This document shows positions 21,642 through 33,157 of a stretch of 64,000 bases of DNA, piece after piece. Source of the DNA: Plasmodium malariae. Its lineage: Eukaryota; Apicomplexa; Aconoidasida; Haemosporida; Plasmodiidae. The stretch covers positions 811,501 through 875,500 of the forward strand of contig NC_041786.1 in NCBI RefSeq assembly GCF_900090045.1, read 5' to 3'. Under the pieces are notes generated by a model. The model was given only the letters and a program-made list of their open reading frames with translations, did not search any database and was not told where the DNA came from. Position numbers and translations under genes: made by a program. Position 1 is the stretch's first letter, and each line of letters opens with the position of its first letter.

Positions 21642-23938
21642 CATATATATATACATATATATACGTATGTACATACATATTAATATTTATATGCACGTGT
21701 ACCTGTACATAATACAAACCTATATAACGTTAAATAGATTAATAAGAACCATATTACCATATTCCTTGTGTAATTTTTGCAAAATACTTGACATAACTGC
21801 AAAAAGAAACACTATCTCTGCACATGCAGAAATATTCATTTAGGTAAATAAAATGAAATACGTTATTTTTACTTTTATTTTTATTTTTATTTTTTTTCAT
21901 TCCTGAAAAAAGATTAAAGAGATTAAAAAGAATAAAATTCTGTGTACAGTTATAAACATTAAGCATGTAAAATAAAAGAGTATATTAATAAATACCTTGC
22001 TGAATGAACGTGCTTATTTAATACCCTTATTTGCTGTTACATTCATACTACACCACACATACACACATACGTGCATACGCACATATATATATGTATATAT
22101 GCTCACGTATGGATGTTTATATATATGTTATGTATATGTATACATGTGGAAATATGTATATATGTACATGTATGCACGCAAATTAATTACTGAGCTTAAG
22201 AACAAGTTTATTTGTTATTACTCATGGTAGTCATGTCAGCTTAATATACCTTCACCTGTTTCATAGGTGCACACACATTTGCAATGGTGCTTTATACTTT
22301 TATGTATTTTTATTTATAATATATATATTATTTTTTCCAAGGTAAACAATGTGCCTTATTTTTTTTTATGTACACGTATTCCAAAATTTACATATGCTCT
22401 TAATTTATATAACTGCACATTAGGACGCAAACGCTGTATATTTATGTGCATATACATGTTGTATGTAAATACATATAAATTCAAACATACATAGGTAAAC
22501 ATATATATATATATTTATATATAATGAGATGCCTTTCCCATTTGCATATTCAATTTTTATTTATATTAATACATAGATTGCTTATTCTTTTAAATAAATA
22601 TTTGCATATATGTACAATTAATTTTTAAAAAATACATTTCCATTCAAAGCAGTTATAATTAAGGTCTTGTATTTTAACTTATTTTTTTCTTAATTTTTAA
22701 ATGTGTTAATATATATGTAGTCTTTAATTTTTTCCTTTCTTCTTCATTCTTCAGTCTGCATACTGCATTCTACGTTCTGCATTCAACAATATACGTTCAA
22801 CATATTGCATTCCTCTTTCTTCTTTTCTTTTATTTTTGTACATAATTCTTATTATTTCCTTCTTTCATTATATTCTTATTTTCTACATTTTGCTACAATA
22901 TACATAACAAAATAAAAGAAATATTAAAATAATGATATATATGTTCTTTTTTCATTTCCAAGTTCTGCTTAATTTTTTTTTTTTTTTTTTTCTGTAATAA
23001 ATACAAATATATATATATTGTATTTTTAAAATTGTTATTTTTCTACTATTTTGAAGTATTTTTGTTATTTTGTATATTTTCTTTTCTTGTATATATTATA
23101 ATAGGAACACGTATATTATTTTGTGAAAATAGACATAAGCATATTTTCATGGAAAATAGAAGCACTTAGTTATGTAGGTATATATATATATATATATATA
23201 TATGCATAGGTATATGTATATGTATATATGCGCACACATATGTACGTATGCACATGTTAGAATGGGTATTTAAACATGTGTGTATATGTATATATATACA
23301 TGTGTATGCTTGTATGCATATATAAACTGTTTACGAGAAAACGCGTTATCTGTTAAGATAAGAAATTAAAAGATATAATAAATACGTTTGAGTTGTATTT
23401 TAATTTTTTATTTATATAATTACTTGTGTCAAAGTGCTTTTTTATGTTTAGCGTCTTTTGAACTTCTTTAATGTTCAATCTTTAATCGTCATTATATTAT
23501 AAAATATAATATTACTTTATTTTATTTGTATTTTATATATATACCATCCTTTCATTTTTTACTATATTATATACACATTTTTACTTCATTATATGTGCAT
23601 TTTTACTTTATTATATGTAAATTTTTACTCTACTATGTACACCTTTTTGTTTTATTTTATTTTATATTCTTTGAATTTTTGAATAGCCTTTTTTCTTCAT
23701 TATTTCTCTTTTATTAATTAAATAAGATATTTAAGGTATTTCATAGCAAGTACTTTATAATTTTTTCGGGCAGTTTATTAGGACATTTTTTATTTATACC
23801 TATATATTTTTATAAGACAAAGGGGAATAAAAAAGTAAAAAGTGACAAGGAAGTGTGGAACAGTCATATGCCTGTACTATACATGTGTAAACGTATGCAT
23901 GTACGTATGTATGTAGGAACGTGCACATGTAGGAATGC

Positions 23939-23978
<40 letters not shown>

Positions 23979-24233
23979 ATGTATATGTGTAGATATGCAT
24001 TAATGCTTATGTATGCGCGTCATAGGGTGAATTGATTTGAACACAGATGTATATAAGTTCATAAACGTTTCCTTATTTTTCCTTCTTCCTTCTTTCGTAC
24101 CTTCTTATACTCATTCTTTCAATTTTTTTTTTTTTTTTAATTTATAAAAAATAATATTATTGAACGTCTGTTGGAGATCAAAAAAAAAAAATTTTGTATA
24201 CACATCAAATTAAGCAGCAGTTATACACACATA

Positions 24234-24306
<73 letters not shown>

Positions 24307-25543
24307 ATGTATGTATGTATGTGTAGCATATATAATTAACCCTTTTATTTTTCTAATTTTCGTTGCGTTAACATAAATATCGTTGTTCCTGCGCATATTC
24401 ATGGTGCTTTTGTAATTATATAAAAACATGTACTTTTATTAGTACTCAAATTATAGGTGCTTTATATATATATTATTTTTGCTTTTATTACTTTTGCATA
24501 TTAATTGGGTGCTGCCTATATATAAAGGCAAATATATATTTGCCCAAGCGCATTTACCTACACCTACGTATACTTACGTATGTACACATATACATATATA
24601 CACTCGTACATACGTGCAATTAAATCTAACGGAACGCGAATATTTATAAAGCGTTTATCCATACAAAGTTTTTAATGTACAGCATAAAAAGAGCTTTTCA
24701 ATTTTTTTTAGAAAATAAGTTAAAAAATTTGGTGTTTCATCTAGTACAGTTATATAGTAGCTAGATTATACATCCAAACTATATGTATGAGTGTCGAAAA
24801 TTTAAAATATGACCTGTACAGATTAATTCATTTCATAATTCTAGTATGTCTATTGAAACGCGTCCTTATAAGAACGGCATAAAACAATGATTTCTATGTT
24901 TCATTTTTCTTCGTTTTGTTTAATTTTTTTTAAATAATATAATTTTTGAAAAATCGAAAGACAAATTTTTTAAATGAAAATTTGTATAACCAAATATTGT
25001 ATTTATTTTATTTCGTTCATTCATACATACCATATCTGTACACATCCGTATACATCCATACACGTGCATACACGTACATGCACATCCGTACACGACTATC
25101 CTATTTCATCCATATATGATTAAGCATATACATATGTGTGCGCAAATACGTATATGCATCCTTATTTAAGTTTTTTCATTCCATTGTTTTCTTTATTGTA
25201 TTTGAACATGTATTTTTATGTGTATGTTACCCCATATATATATATATATATATGTATAAGCATATTAATATAGAAACACATTTACTCACAAACATTTTTG
25301 TATTCAAACGTACTCATATATATTTGGAATTCATTTTTTAAAGCCCATCTTTCAATGAAAATTATGAAAAATTAATTATAGTATAAAAAGCTAGAAAAAA
25401 AAAAAAAAAAAAAATGCAAAAGTAAAATTAAAAGTAAAAGGAAAAATAGCAGAAAAAGGAACAACAGCAGTAAAAGCAGCAGATGTAACTGCAGAAGGAA
25501 AGGAAAAATAATGCGACAAGTATAAATATACATATAAACAAAA
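19080..25543. other. Long intergenic region upstream of the giant asparagine-rich gene
   Basis: About 6.4 kb of AT-rich DNA with many (TA)n microsatellites (20330, 21608, 23185, 23940, 24236), poly-A/T tracts, TTTC repeats near 21190-21225 and TACRYA-rich blocks. It probably includes the promoter and a long 5' UTR of the downstream gene. A possible minus-strand coding island lies at about 19732-20000. I see no other supported gene. Confidence 0.5.
24236..24302. repeat. (TA)n microsatellite
   Basis: About 33 uninterrupted TA units, the longest perfect dinucleotide run in the window. Confidence 0.95.
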
Positions 25544-28500
25544 ATGACTGAGAATAATAATATTAACAACGACATGCATTTTTGTGTAGGTAAAATAGAC
25601 TTTAACAACATTTATTTGGACATACTAAATATCCACGAAACGTTAGTAAATCACATCCAAACGATAGTAACTCATGTGTACAATTTAATAGAAATAAAAT
25701 TGTGCAGAAATAATGTGGTATCAACACTATCATCCTCATCAAAATTATCAACATTAGCAACAAATAAATGTAATGTTAATACGTTAAACGATTTAAGTAC
25801 CATATATAAGGGGAAAGGGGCAGACGACATGACCCCTATTAGCATACCAAATGTGCATGAATATGATAAAGAAATGAATTGTATACGTGATGGTAGTACA
25901 TATATGAATGGAAATCCGGTTAAGGATAACACAAATTATGAATACAATTATATAAATTGCGAAAAAGAAATAAATAATGATGAAACATTGTTAAAGCATT
26001 TAGTGGAAGAATACTTACAGCAAAATATATACAGAGGAACTTATTCCGAAATGCATATCTATGATGATGATAAGGTAACCACAAATAAGTGTAAAAATGA
26101 CAACATTGTACAGTTAAATAACTTGAATCTGCACAAAAATAATAGGAATGAATGTAATAAGGAAAAAGAGAATAAGAACAGTTTAAATGAAGCGGTAAAA
26201 TATTGCGATATTAATAGTAATATGAACAGTAATATGAGGGGTAAAACACTTAATAAACAAAACTTTGATGATAAGAAGGGAAACTGCACAGATACAAGTA
26301 TATGCGCCAGTAAAATATATAGTAGTAAGGATCATATAGTAGAATACCCCGTACGTAGGAAGAGTACGAATGTAGATACTCACACCGATCTTGTTAGGAG
26401 TAAGAAGAGTGAAAAGGATTCCATAAATGAAAACCAGGTGAAGCTAAAAAAGCATATTATTCTGTTAGAGCTTATAAAATGTGTTATTCAACAGTCGAAT
26501 AATTTTAAAAAGGATACTAACATGAAAAATGGTATGAACAGGGCAGATTGCATGAACAGAGTAGGTTGCACGAACGAGGGGAACAGTATAAGTTCAAAGA
26601 TAGTAAAACATAATAGTGCTAATAAACCAAAGCAACAGGTAGAATTTGCTAATGGCAGTTTAAGTAAGAACGAAAATATACACAATTATAACAAAATTTG
26701 CAATTTCAGTTTGTCAAAAATAAAAATAAAATATATTAACATCATAAGTTATTACATGGACGTACTATCCCCTTTTAATAAATTTTTTGATGAAAATATC
26801 AAAGAATTTAAAGAAGATCAGAATGAGTTGAAAAGGGTAAGAAAAAAGTTAGATGAAATAGTACTAAATTATGATTATATTGTTGAAGATATTTTTAAAA
26901 AATATAACGTTCGAGGAATTACACAAGACCATTTAAATTATTTAAAAAAACATATATTGCAAGAAGATTTTCTTCAAGAAAATGATAATTTTACCAATAT
27001 AAAAAATGTGGACCTACGTCATAATCCGCTTACTTCTAATAGTATTGAACATGTGCAAATTAAAAAATTTAATGGTGAAAATGCAGCTATTCCGAATTAT
27101 TCATTAAATAATCATAATAATGACAATTTTCATGGTACCAAAAATTGCAGCAATTTTAGTAATCCAGTTTTTAAGAAAATCGCCCTTTGTAATAAATACA
27201 GTTCACTATATTTTGGAAAAAATATGAATAGTCAGATAAACGACAATTCTATACACAAAATGAGTGTATTCAACAATATAAATAATTTAGTGGATACATC
27301 AGTTCGTCCTTTTAATAATAATAATAATAGCGTGAAAAGTGATAGTATGTTAACAAAAAGATATGACAACGCTGTGGATACGGTGGAAAGTACATATACA
27401 CACACTAACATTCAACACAGCAGTTACATGAATAGTCAGAAATATACCAATTCAAGCGCATTATATAATGAAAACGTAATAAATTTTAAAGATACATATA
27501 ATCCTATAAATAAAGACGATTCAATTAGTTTAGTATTTCCAAATGTGAGTAGCACCAATTTTATTGGAGATGACCTATCCACTACACAATTTAACTGCGC
27601 AAATGGAAACTTAGAAAGCTTAAGAAAACATAAGGAAATAATTAATAATAATATTATTCGTGATAATCATAATGCGAATTATAATAATGTACCCACACCT
27701 GACTTTGTTTGTGCAAAAAATAATATCATACTTTTTGACAATAACGTAGACGCAAAAAGTTTGGGAAATTATACACCCAAAATTGACATGAACAGTTCAG
27801 GAGCAAATGAAAAGAATGGAGAGGGAAATAAAATGACTAATTATCATTCCAATTTTATATACGGCGCAAATCGTGAAAAAACAAAAAAAATAATAAATAA
27901 TAATGATAATAGTAATAAAGTTAATAATAATACAGTTTTTGCAGATATGGAATTTATCTGCACAGGTCAGAATCGTGTGATAAGTGATAACAGTGCAGGT
28001 AATAACAGTAACACAGCCAGCAGAAGAGACAGTAATGATGGTATGATTAATGAAGTAAACAATAGTGGAGATAATCAGAGTAGTAGTGGTCAAAATGGCA
28101 GAGATCAGAACAATAACGTTAGCAACGAACTGATCCAGCGTAACACATCTGATTTAATCAGTTTATTTTCATCCGGATGTACTTCAAATTTACCCACAAA
28201 AAATAATATCGATAATATTATGTATTATCATAAATCTAAAATGAATAATGGAGGTATTGATGTAAAATGTGTTACAGAAAGTGAATCAATAAACGCAGAG
28301 GATAGCAAGGAAAAACAAAATGGTAAAATAATGAATGAGAACAGTTTGTCTACCAGTATAGAATACGGCGTAGACAATGTAGCTATACAAAATGGTGTAG
28401 GTGTAAATGTGAGTGAGAGTGTAAATGAGAGTGTGAGTGAGAATGTGGATTTAGATTTAGGAGATGATAGTTCTCTTTTATATGAGCAAAGTAAAAAATA

Positions 28501-31500
28501 TAAGAATTTCCATAGGGACGATTTTTCTAGTTGTAAAAACGAAAGCAATTGTTATAAAACGTACTCTAATGAAACATATAGAAATGATGTGAACTATAAT
28601 TCAAATGATGATAATTTATGTTTTAATACAACAACAGAATTTAATCATATAAGTAATTACAAAAGTGTGCAAGCAGCAGATAGTAACACTATTGAAGTGA
28701 ATGATTACCATCTTGAGAATAATGAAAATTCATATAATATTTTCCATAATGAAACAAAGGAAATGTACATGAACAAAGCGAATGATGTAAAGGATAATGA
28801 TTTAGATGATGCAGTCATAAGGAATTCATTACCCACTTCGATAGTAGAATCGAACGATGATATTAGTGCAATCGTGGTAGCAGCTCAGTCTTATGGCAGT
28901 AATGAGGATAATCAGAATAACTTTTATAATAACTATAATAGTTGCATTGACAATACTGGTTATAATAGGATATCAGAAAATATCAGTTTCAATAAATGGA
29001 ATAGTGCCAGTTGTGAGGGTGCAAAGCACGATCAGACGAGTAGTTGCTCATATAGCAACAACGATGATAGTAATAGCAAAAAGGACAAGATAGATAATAA
29101 TAGTGGCAGTGGTAATAGCGGCAGTGGTAATAGCGGTAACAGTGGCAGTGGTAATAGCGGCAGTGGTAATAGCGGCAGTGGTAATAGCGGCAGTGGTAAT
29201 AACGGAAGTGGTATTAGTGGTAGTGGCAATAGAGAATCGAGGAACCACAGCAGCAGTGGTAACAATAATGATGACGATGACGAGAGTGATAAAAGGAATA
29301 AACGAAGTAATGATAACTACAACGAGAATGAAAAAGAGGATGAGGATGAAAATAGGAAGGAAAAGAAAAATGAATACGTTAACAATAACAATAACATAAA
29401 TAAAAGCAATAGCAGCATTAACAGCAATAGAAGCAGCAATGGAAGCAGTAATGGAAGCAGCAATGGAAGCAGTAATGGAAGCAGTAATGGAAGCAGCAAT
29501 GTAAGCAGTAATGGAAGCAGTAAGAGCAACTGCAGAAATAATAGCAGTAACAATTGCAGAAATAATAGCAGTAACAGTTGCAGAAATAATAGCAGTAACA
29601 GTTGCAGAAATAATAGCAGTAACAATTGCAGAAATAATAGCAGTAACAATTGCAGAAATAATAGCTGTAACAACTGTAGAGACAGTAACAGCAGCAGCAG
29701 TAACAACATTTTAAAAAATAGCTCAAGCAACAATGTACTTAACAATATCCATGCAGACAAAGCGAAATTCATTGAATCTTCAGAACGTTTAGTAAATAAT
29801 GAAAAGGAAATTAAGAACGAATTAAATAAAGAGATCGCGTTAATAAGTGCACAACAAGATGAATGTAGAGATATATTTTTACAGAATAAATATATTATGG
29901 ATGCGAGTAAAAATGATATTAACGGATTTAATGCAAGGATACCCTTCTTTAGTTGCAATAATGAGAATGAAACAAGTACTAGTTTTAGCAATATGAATAG
30001 GTCAAACAGTTTGAACAACTCGAACAACATAGGAGATTTTAATAATTTAAGGGGCCATAACAATGTAAGAGGTCTCAACAGGGTAAGCGATTTTAACGGG
30101 GTAAAAGGTCTTAACAATACAAGCGATCATAACGGGGTAAGCGGTATGGACAATGCAAGTGGCCTTAACAGTGTATACGGTGTGAACATGAATATTATGA
30201 ATAATATGAACAACATGAACAGTATGAACAACATGAACAGTATGAACAACATGAACAGTATGAACAACATGAACAGTATGAACAGTATGAACAACATGAA
30301 CAGCATGAACAACATGAACAGCATGAACAACATGAACAGTATGAACAGTAGGAACAACATGAACAGTAGGAACGGTATGAGCAATATGAACAGCATGAAC
30401 GGTATGAGCAATATGAGCAACATGAACAGCATGCACTGTATCAACGATATGAACATCCTGAGCAATGCGAACTCCAGCAACGTCAGCAGTTACTTCAACT
30501 ACTGCAATAATAGTATGGGTAAAGAAGAACATAACTCGAACGGAGGAGTAATGCACGAAAAAAGAAGCGAGAAGATAATAGGGAATAACAATCTGGGAAA
30601 CATGGAAAACATAAATAAAGACTTAGTGAACAACGTAAATATGGAGATGAATTTGAAAAATTACAATAACGAAATGATGTATAACGAAATATACAATTCC
30701 TATATTGATCTTTATAACAATTTTAATGAAAAAAATGACATAAGTAATAACAGTATGATGATAGAATGTGAAAAAAACAATATTGAATATGATTTAATGA
30801 ATTTTACGAATAATACATACAACGATATACACAAAATAATACAAAACGATGAAATACTAAAGAATGAGTTTACAAATATAGAAGACTCTTTTAAAATGGC
30901 ACCTACGCCATTCGTATCTGATAAAAAAGCGAAATCAAAATATGATACAAATGATGAAGAAATATTATTATTGTATGATAATTATAAACATATGTTAAAT
31001 TTTGGAAGTGTGTTAAGAAATGAACAAAATAAAAATAACTCTTCCGATGGATTCTTCCTTCACCCTAATAATATAGTGCTTCCAAATATGTTAAACAATG
31101 ATATAATAAGTGATAGGATAAATAATGACATAGAAAAAATTATTGATATAATGAACACAAATAATGAAAATATTATGAATTATAATTTTTCTGTTGATGA
31201 GGAAAATTATAATAATGTGAACCATAGTCAGGGTAGAAGGCTTTCCTCCCTTAGCAACATGCCGGACAGATATTCCACTGATTTTCCTTCCAAAGGCAAG
31301 GAAAAAAGGCGAAAAATAGACTGTACAACAGGGGGGTATAGTGACTACAACAATAAGAGTAGCAATAAGAGCAGCAATAAGGGCAACAATACTTGTTGGA
31401 GGAGCAATGGCAATCGGGGAGGGAATAGCAGTGGTAATAGCGGTGGAAATAGCTGTGGTAATAGAGGAGGGAGTAACGGTGGAAGTGGCGGTGGCAAGAA

Positions 31501-33157
31501 GTACAGTGGTAACAGTAATACATTTCGGAGCAAACCAAAAATGGAGCATATTTTGGAGCATTCACATTCGAAGAAATTTCAAAAATATACTGTGGATAAA
31601 AGAAAGAAATACCAAAAGATTGACATAAGGAATTTAAATAAAAACGTGCAAAAAAATAAAGAGATATGTACCAACTGCTACATTCATTATGATAATTTTA
31701 AGTCAAGTTATGTTTTAACATTTATTAACAGAAAACAAAAAAAGCAAAGGAAATTATTTCCTGTTGAACCAAATGAAAAAGATGAAGCTTATATTATCCA
31801 AATTATGAATTACATAGAAAAGTTAAAGGACCAAGATAAAATATACGGTATTGATAAAAATTCCCCAAATGACCCTATTCAGACCGCTGTGAAGAACAAC
31901 CTTGATAATGCACCTGGTCTGCCTAACTCTACCAATAGTAATGAATGCGGTACCACAAACATGGATAGCAGAACCATTTCCAATATGAAGAATAATAGTT
32001 TTAGCGGCAAAAATGCTAACATCATTACCAGCAAAAGCAATGGCGGTAAAACCAGTGACAGGATTAATTACAACGATAAGGAATACTTTCTAAAGAACAA
32101 CTGTATACATGGCGAACAACACGCAAAGGAAAACTTAGCGAATGGTAGTGAGATAAGTACAAATAAAAATAGTTTAGTAAATGATAATATAACTAATTTA
32201 CTTAACAATTTCAATGAACATTTATATGTTGAGCCAAAAAATGTAAATTACGCACCGGATAATTCGGTACCTATGAACAGTATTGGTAGTCCCCCTATGT
32301 CCAATGCAGCTATGTTCGATGCAATCATTCCCAATGCCTCCATATCAAAACCGCTAAACATTTATGATGATGTTAATATATCACCAAATATAGATTTTAT
32401 GGATATAAATTTACTAAACGCTGCAACGAATTTTGAAAATATTAATTTAATAAACGTAGGCACAGGAGGAAATACGCAAAACATAAACATGATTTTTGAA
32501 AATAATGACAAAATAGATAATATGGAAAAATCGGGGAAGGTTAATTATTTGGCTGAAATTGCAAGTCCTGGTAGTATCAACAACATTAGCAATAATATGA
32601 TTAGTAGTGAAGTTAGCAGTAGCAATACCGCGAATAAAAGCGTAGGCCATAACGTCAATGGGAGAATAGGTCGTAATGTGAGTAATAACATCAGTTATAG
32701 TGTAAGCCGTAACGTGAATGGAAGCGTAGGCCGCGATTTGAGTAATAACGTCAGTTGTAGTGTTGGCTGTAATGTGAACCGTAACGAGGTCCAGAGCGGG
32801 GAGGATAACAATATAAATAGATCTTTTGCACCCAGTTCATATGAAAATAATAATGTTCATTCAAATATAAAAAACATTACATATAGTTGTGCGAATGACA
32901 AGGAAGTAAAGCAACAGAAGGAGAATTGTACGAACGAAAAGGATGATTATAATTCTGTAAATTTGTTAAATAATGTTAATTATCAAAATTATAGTAACAG
33001 CAATTTTGCAAATGATAACGAAAATGAAATAATACACCAGTTTAGTTCTATGATGAATGAGTACGAAAATAGCATCTTAAATAACTTGAGTTATGATCAA
33101 ATAATTAATATGCAGAACAATCCAACAGAAGAAACCGATATGCAGCATAACGAATGA
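25544..33157 (+). CDS. Giant asparagine-rich conserved protein with two structured islands
   Basis: This is a single uninterrupted ORF of 2537 residues beginning AAAAATGACTGAG, a good Plasmodium start context. Most of it is asparagine/serine-rich low complexity with tandem arrays: GNSGS at about 29103-29230, SSNG at 29420-29520, RNNSSNxC at 29520-29680 and NMNSM at 30190-30430. Two stretches look folded. One is helical, at about residues 300-470 (HIILLELIKCVIQQ, then INIISYYMDVLSPF and a charged helix). The other is at about 2005-2110, where a basic segment (KKYQKIDIRNLNKN) leads into strands CYIHYDNFKSSYVLTFINRK and RKLFPVE and a helix DEAYIIQIMNYIEKL. That beta-beta-beta-helix order recalls an AP2/ERF DNA-binding fold, but the usual tryptophans are absent. 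Function is unknown; a nuclear regulatory role is only a possibility. Confidence 0.85.
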   Translation: MTENNNINNDMHFCVGKIDFNNIYLDILNIHETLVNHIQTIVTHVYNLIEIKLCRNNVVSTLSSSSKLSTLATNKCNVNTLNDLSTIYKGKGADDMTPISIPNVHEYDKEMNCIRDGSTYMNGNPVKDNTNYEYNYINCEKEINNDETLLKHLVEEYLQQNIYRGTYSEMHIYDDDKVTTNKCKNDNIVQLNNLNLHKNNRNECNKEKENKNSLNEAVKYCDINSNMNSNMRGKTLNKQNFDDKKGNCTDTSICASKIYSSKDHIVEYPVRRKSTNVDTHTDLVRSKKSEKDSINENQVKLKKHIILLELIKCVIQQSNNFKKDTNMKNGMNRADCMNRVGCTNEGNSISSKIVKHNSANKPKQQVEFANGSLSKNENIHNYNKICNFSLSKIKIKYINIISYYMDVLSPFNKFFDENIKEFKEDQNELKRVRKKLDEIVLNYDYIVEDIFKKYNVRGITQDHLNYLKKHILQEDFLQENDNFTNIKNVDLRHNPLTSNSIEHVQIKKFNGENAAIPNYSLNNHNNDNFHGTKNCSNFSNPVFKKIALCNKYSSLYFGKNMNSQINDNSIHKMSVFNNINNLVDTSVRPFNNNNNSVKSDSMLTKRYDNAVDTVESTYTHTNIQHSSYMNSQKYTNSSALYNENVINFKDTYNPINKDDSISLVFPNVSSTNFIGDDLSTTQFNCANGNLESLRKHKEIINNNIIRDNHNANYNNVPTPDFVCAKNNIILFDNNVDAKSLGNYTPKIDMNSSGANEKNGEGNKMTNYHSNFIYGANREKTKKIINNNDNSNKVNNNTVFADMEFICTGQNRVISDNSAGNNSNTASRRDSNDGMINEVNNSGDNQSSSGQNGRDQNNNVSNELIQRNTSDLISLFSSGCTSNLPTKNNIDNIMYYHKSKMNNGGIDVKCVTESESINAEDSKEKQNGKIMNENSLSTSIEYGVDNVAIQNGVGVNVSESVNESVSENVDLDLGDDSSLLYEQSKKYKNFHRDDFSSCKNESNCYKTYSNETYRNDVNYNSNDDNLCFNTTTEFNHISNYKSVQAADSNTIEVNDYHLENNENSYNIFHNETKEMYMNKANDVKDNDLDDAVIRNSLPTSIVESNDDISAIVVAAQSYGSNEDNQNNFYNNYNSCIDNTGYNRISENISFNKWNSASCEGAKHDQTSSCSYSNNDDSNSKKDKIDNNSGSGNSGSGNSGNSGSGNSGSGNSGSGNSGSGNNGSGISGSGNRESRNHSSSGNNNDDDDESDKRNKRSNDNYNENEKEDEDENRKEKKNEYVNNNNNINKSNSSINSNRSSNGSSNGSSNGSSNGSSNGSSNVSSNGSSKSNCRNNSSNNCRNNSSNSCRNNSSNSCRNNSSNNCRNNSSNNCRNNSCNNCRDSNSSSSNNILKNSSSNNVLNNIHADKAKFIESSERLVNNEKEIKNELNKEIALISAQQDECRDIFLQNKYIMDASKNDINGFNARIPFFSCNNENETSTSFSNMNRSNSLNNSNNIGDFNNLRGHNNVRGLNRVSDFNGVKGLNNTSDHNGVSGMDNASGLNSVYGVNMNIMNNMNNMNSMNNMNSMNNMNSMNNMNSMNSMNNMNSMNNMNSMNNMNSMNSRNNMNSRNGMSNMNSMNGMSNMSNMNSMHCINDMNILSNANSSNVSSYFNYCNNSMGKEEHNSNGGVMHEKRSEKIIGNNNLGNMENINKDLVNNVNMEMNLKNYNNEMMYNEIYNSYIDLYNNFNEKNDISNNSMMIECEKNNIEYDLMNFTNNTYNDIHKIIQNDEILKNEFTNIEDSFKMAPTPFVSDKKAKSKYDTNDEEILLLYDNYKHMLNFGSVLRNEQNKNNSSDGFFLHPNNIVLPNMLNNDIISDRINNDIEKIIDIMNTNNENIMNYNFSVDEENYNNVNHSQGRRLSSLSNMPDRYSTDFPSKGKEKRRKIDCTTGGYSDYNNKSSNKSSNKGNNTCWRSNGNRGGNSSGNSGGNSCGNRGGSNGGSGGGKKYSGNSNTFRSKPKMEHILEHSHSKKFQKYTVDKRKKYQKIDIRNLNKNVQKNKEICTNCYIHYDNFKSSYVLTFINRKQKKQRKLFPVEPNEKDEAYIIQIMNYIEKLKDQDKIYGIDKNSPNDPIQTAVKNNLDNAPGLPNSTNSNECGTTNMDSRTISNMKNNSFSGKNANIITSKSNGGKTSDRINYNDKEYFLKNNCIHGEQHAKENLANGSEISTNKNSLVNDNITNLLNNFNEHLYVEPKNVNYAPDNSVPMNSIGSPPMSNAAMFDAIIPNASISKPLNIYDDVNISPNIDFMDINLLNAATNFENINLINVGTGGNTQNINMIFENNDKIDNMEKSGKVNYLAEIASPGSINNISNNMISSEVSSSNTANKSVGHNVNGRIGRNVSNNISYSVSRNVNGSVGRDLSNNVSCSVGCNVNRNEVQSGEDNNINRSFAPSSYENNNVHSNIKNITYSCANDKEVKQQKENCTNEKDDYNSVNLLNNVNYQNYSNSNFANDNENEIIHQFSSMMNEYENSILNNLSYDQIINMQNNPTEETDMQHNE
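29103..29235 (+). repeat. Coding tandem repeat GSGNS
   Basis: About nine copies of a 15-bp unit (GGCAGTGGTAATAGC) in frame within the giant protein. Confidence 0.9.
29420..29690 (+). repeat. Coding tandem repeats SSNG and RNNSSNxC
   Basis: Two adjacent in-frame arrays: 12-bp AGCAGCAATGGA-type units, then 24-bp units encoding RNNSSN followed by S/N-C. The second makes a periodic cysteine every eight residues. Confidence 0.9.
30185..30435 (+). repeat. Coding tandem repeat NNM/NSM
   Basis: In-frame AACAGTATGAACAACATG-type units giving a methionine at every third residue over about 80 residues. Confidence 0.9.

Noticed and set aside
29317..30556. Long minus-strand ORFs (266, 169 and 117 codons) opposite the giant asparagine-rich gene
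   Set aside because: They are antisense shadows of in-frame coding repeats, giving leucine or valine/histidine runs with no domain.
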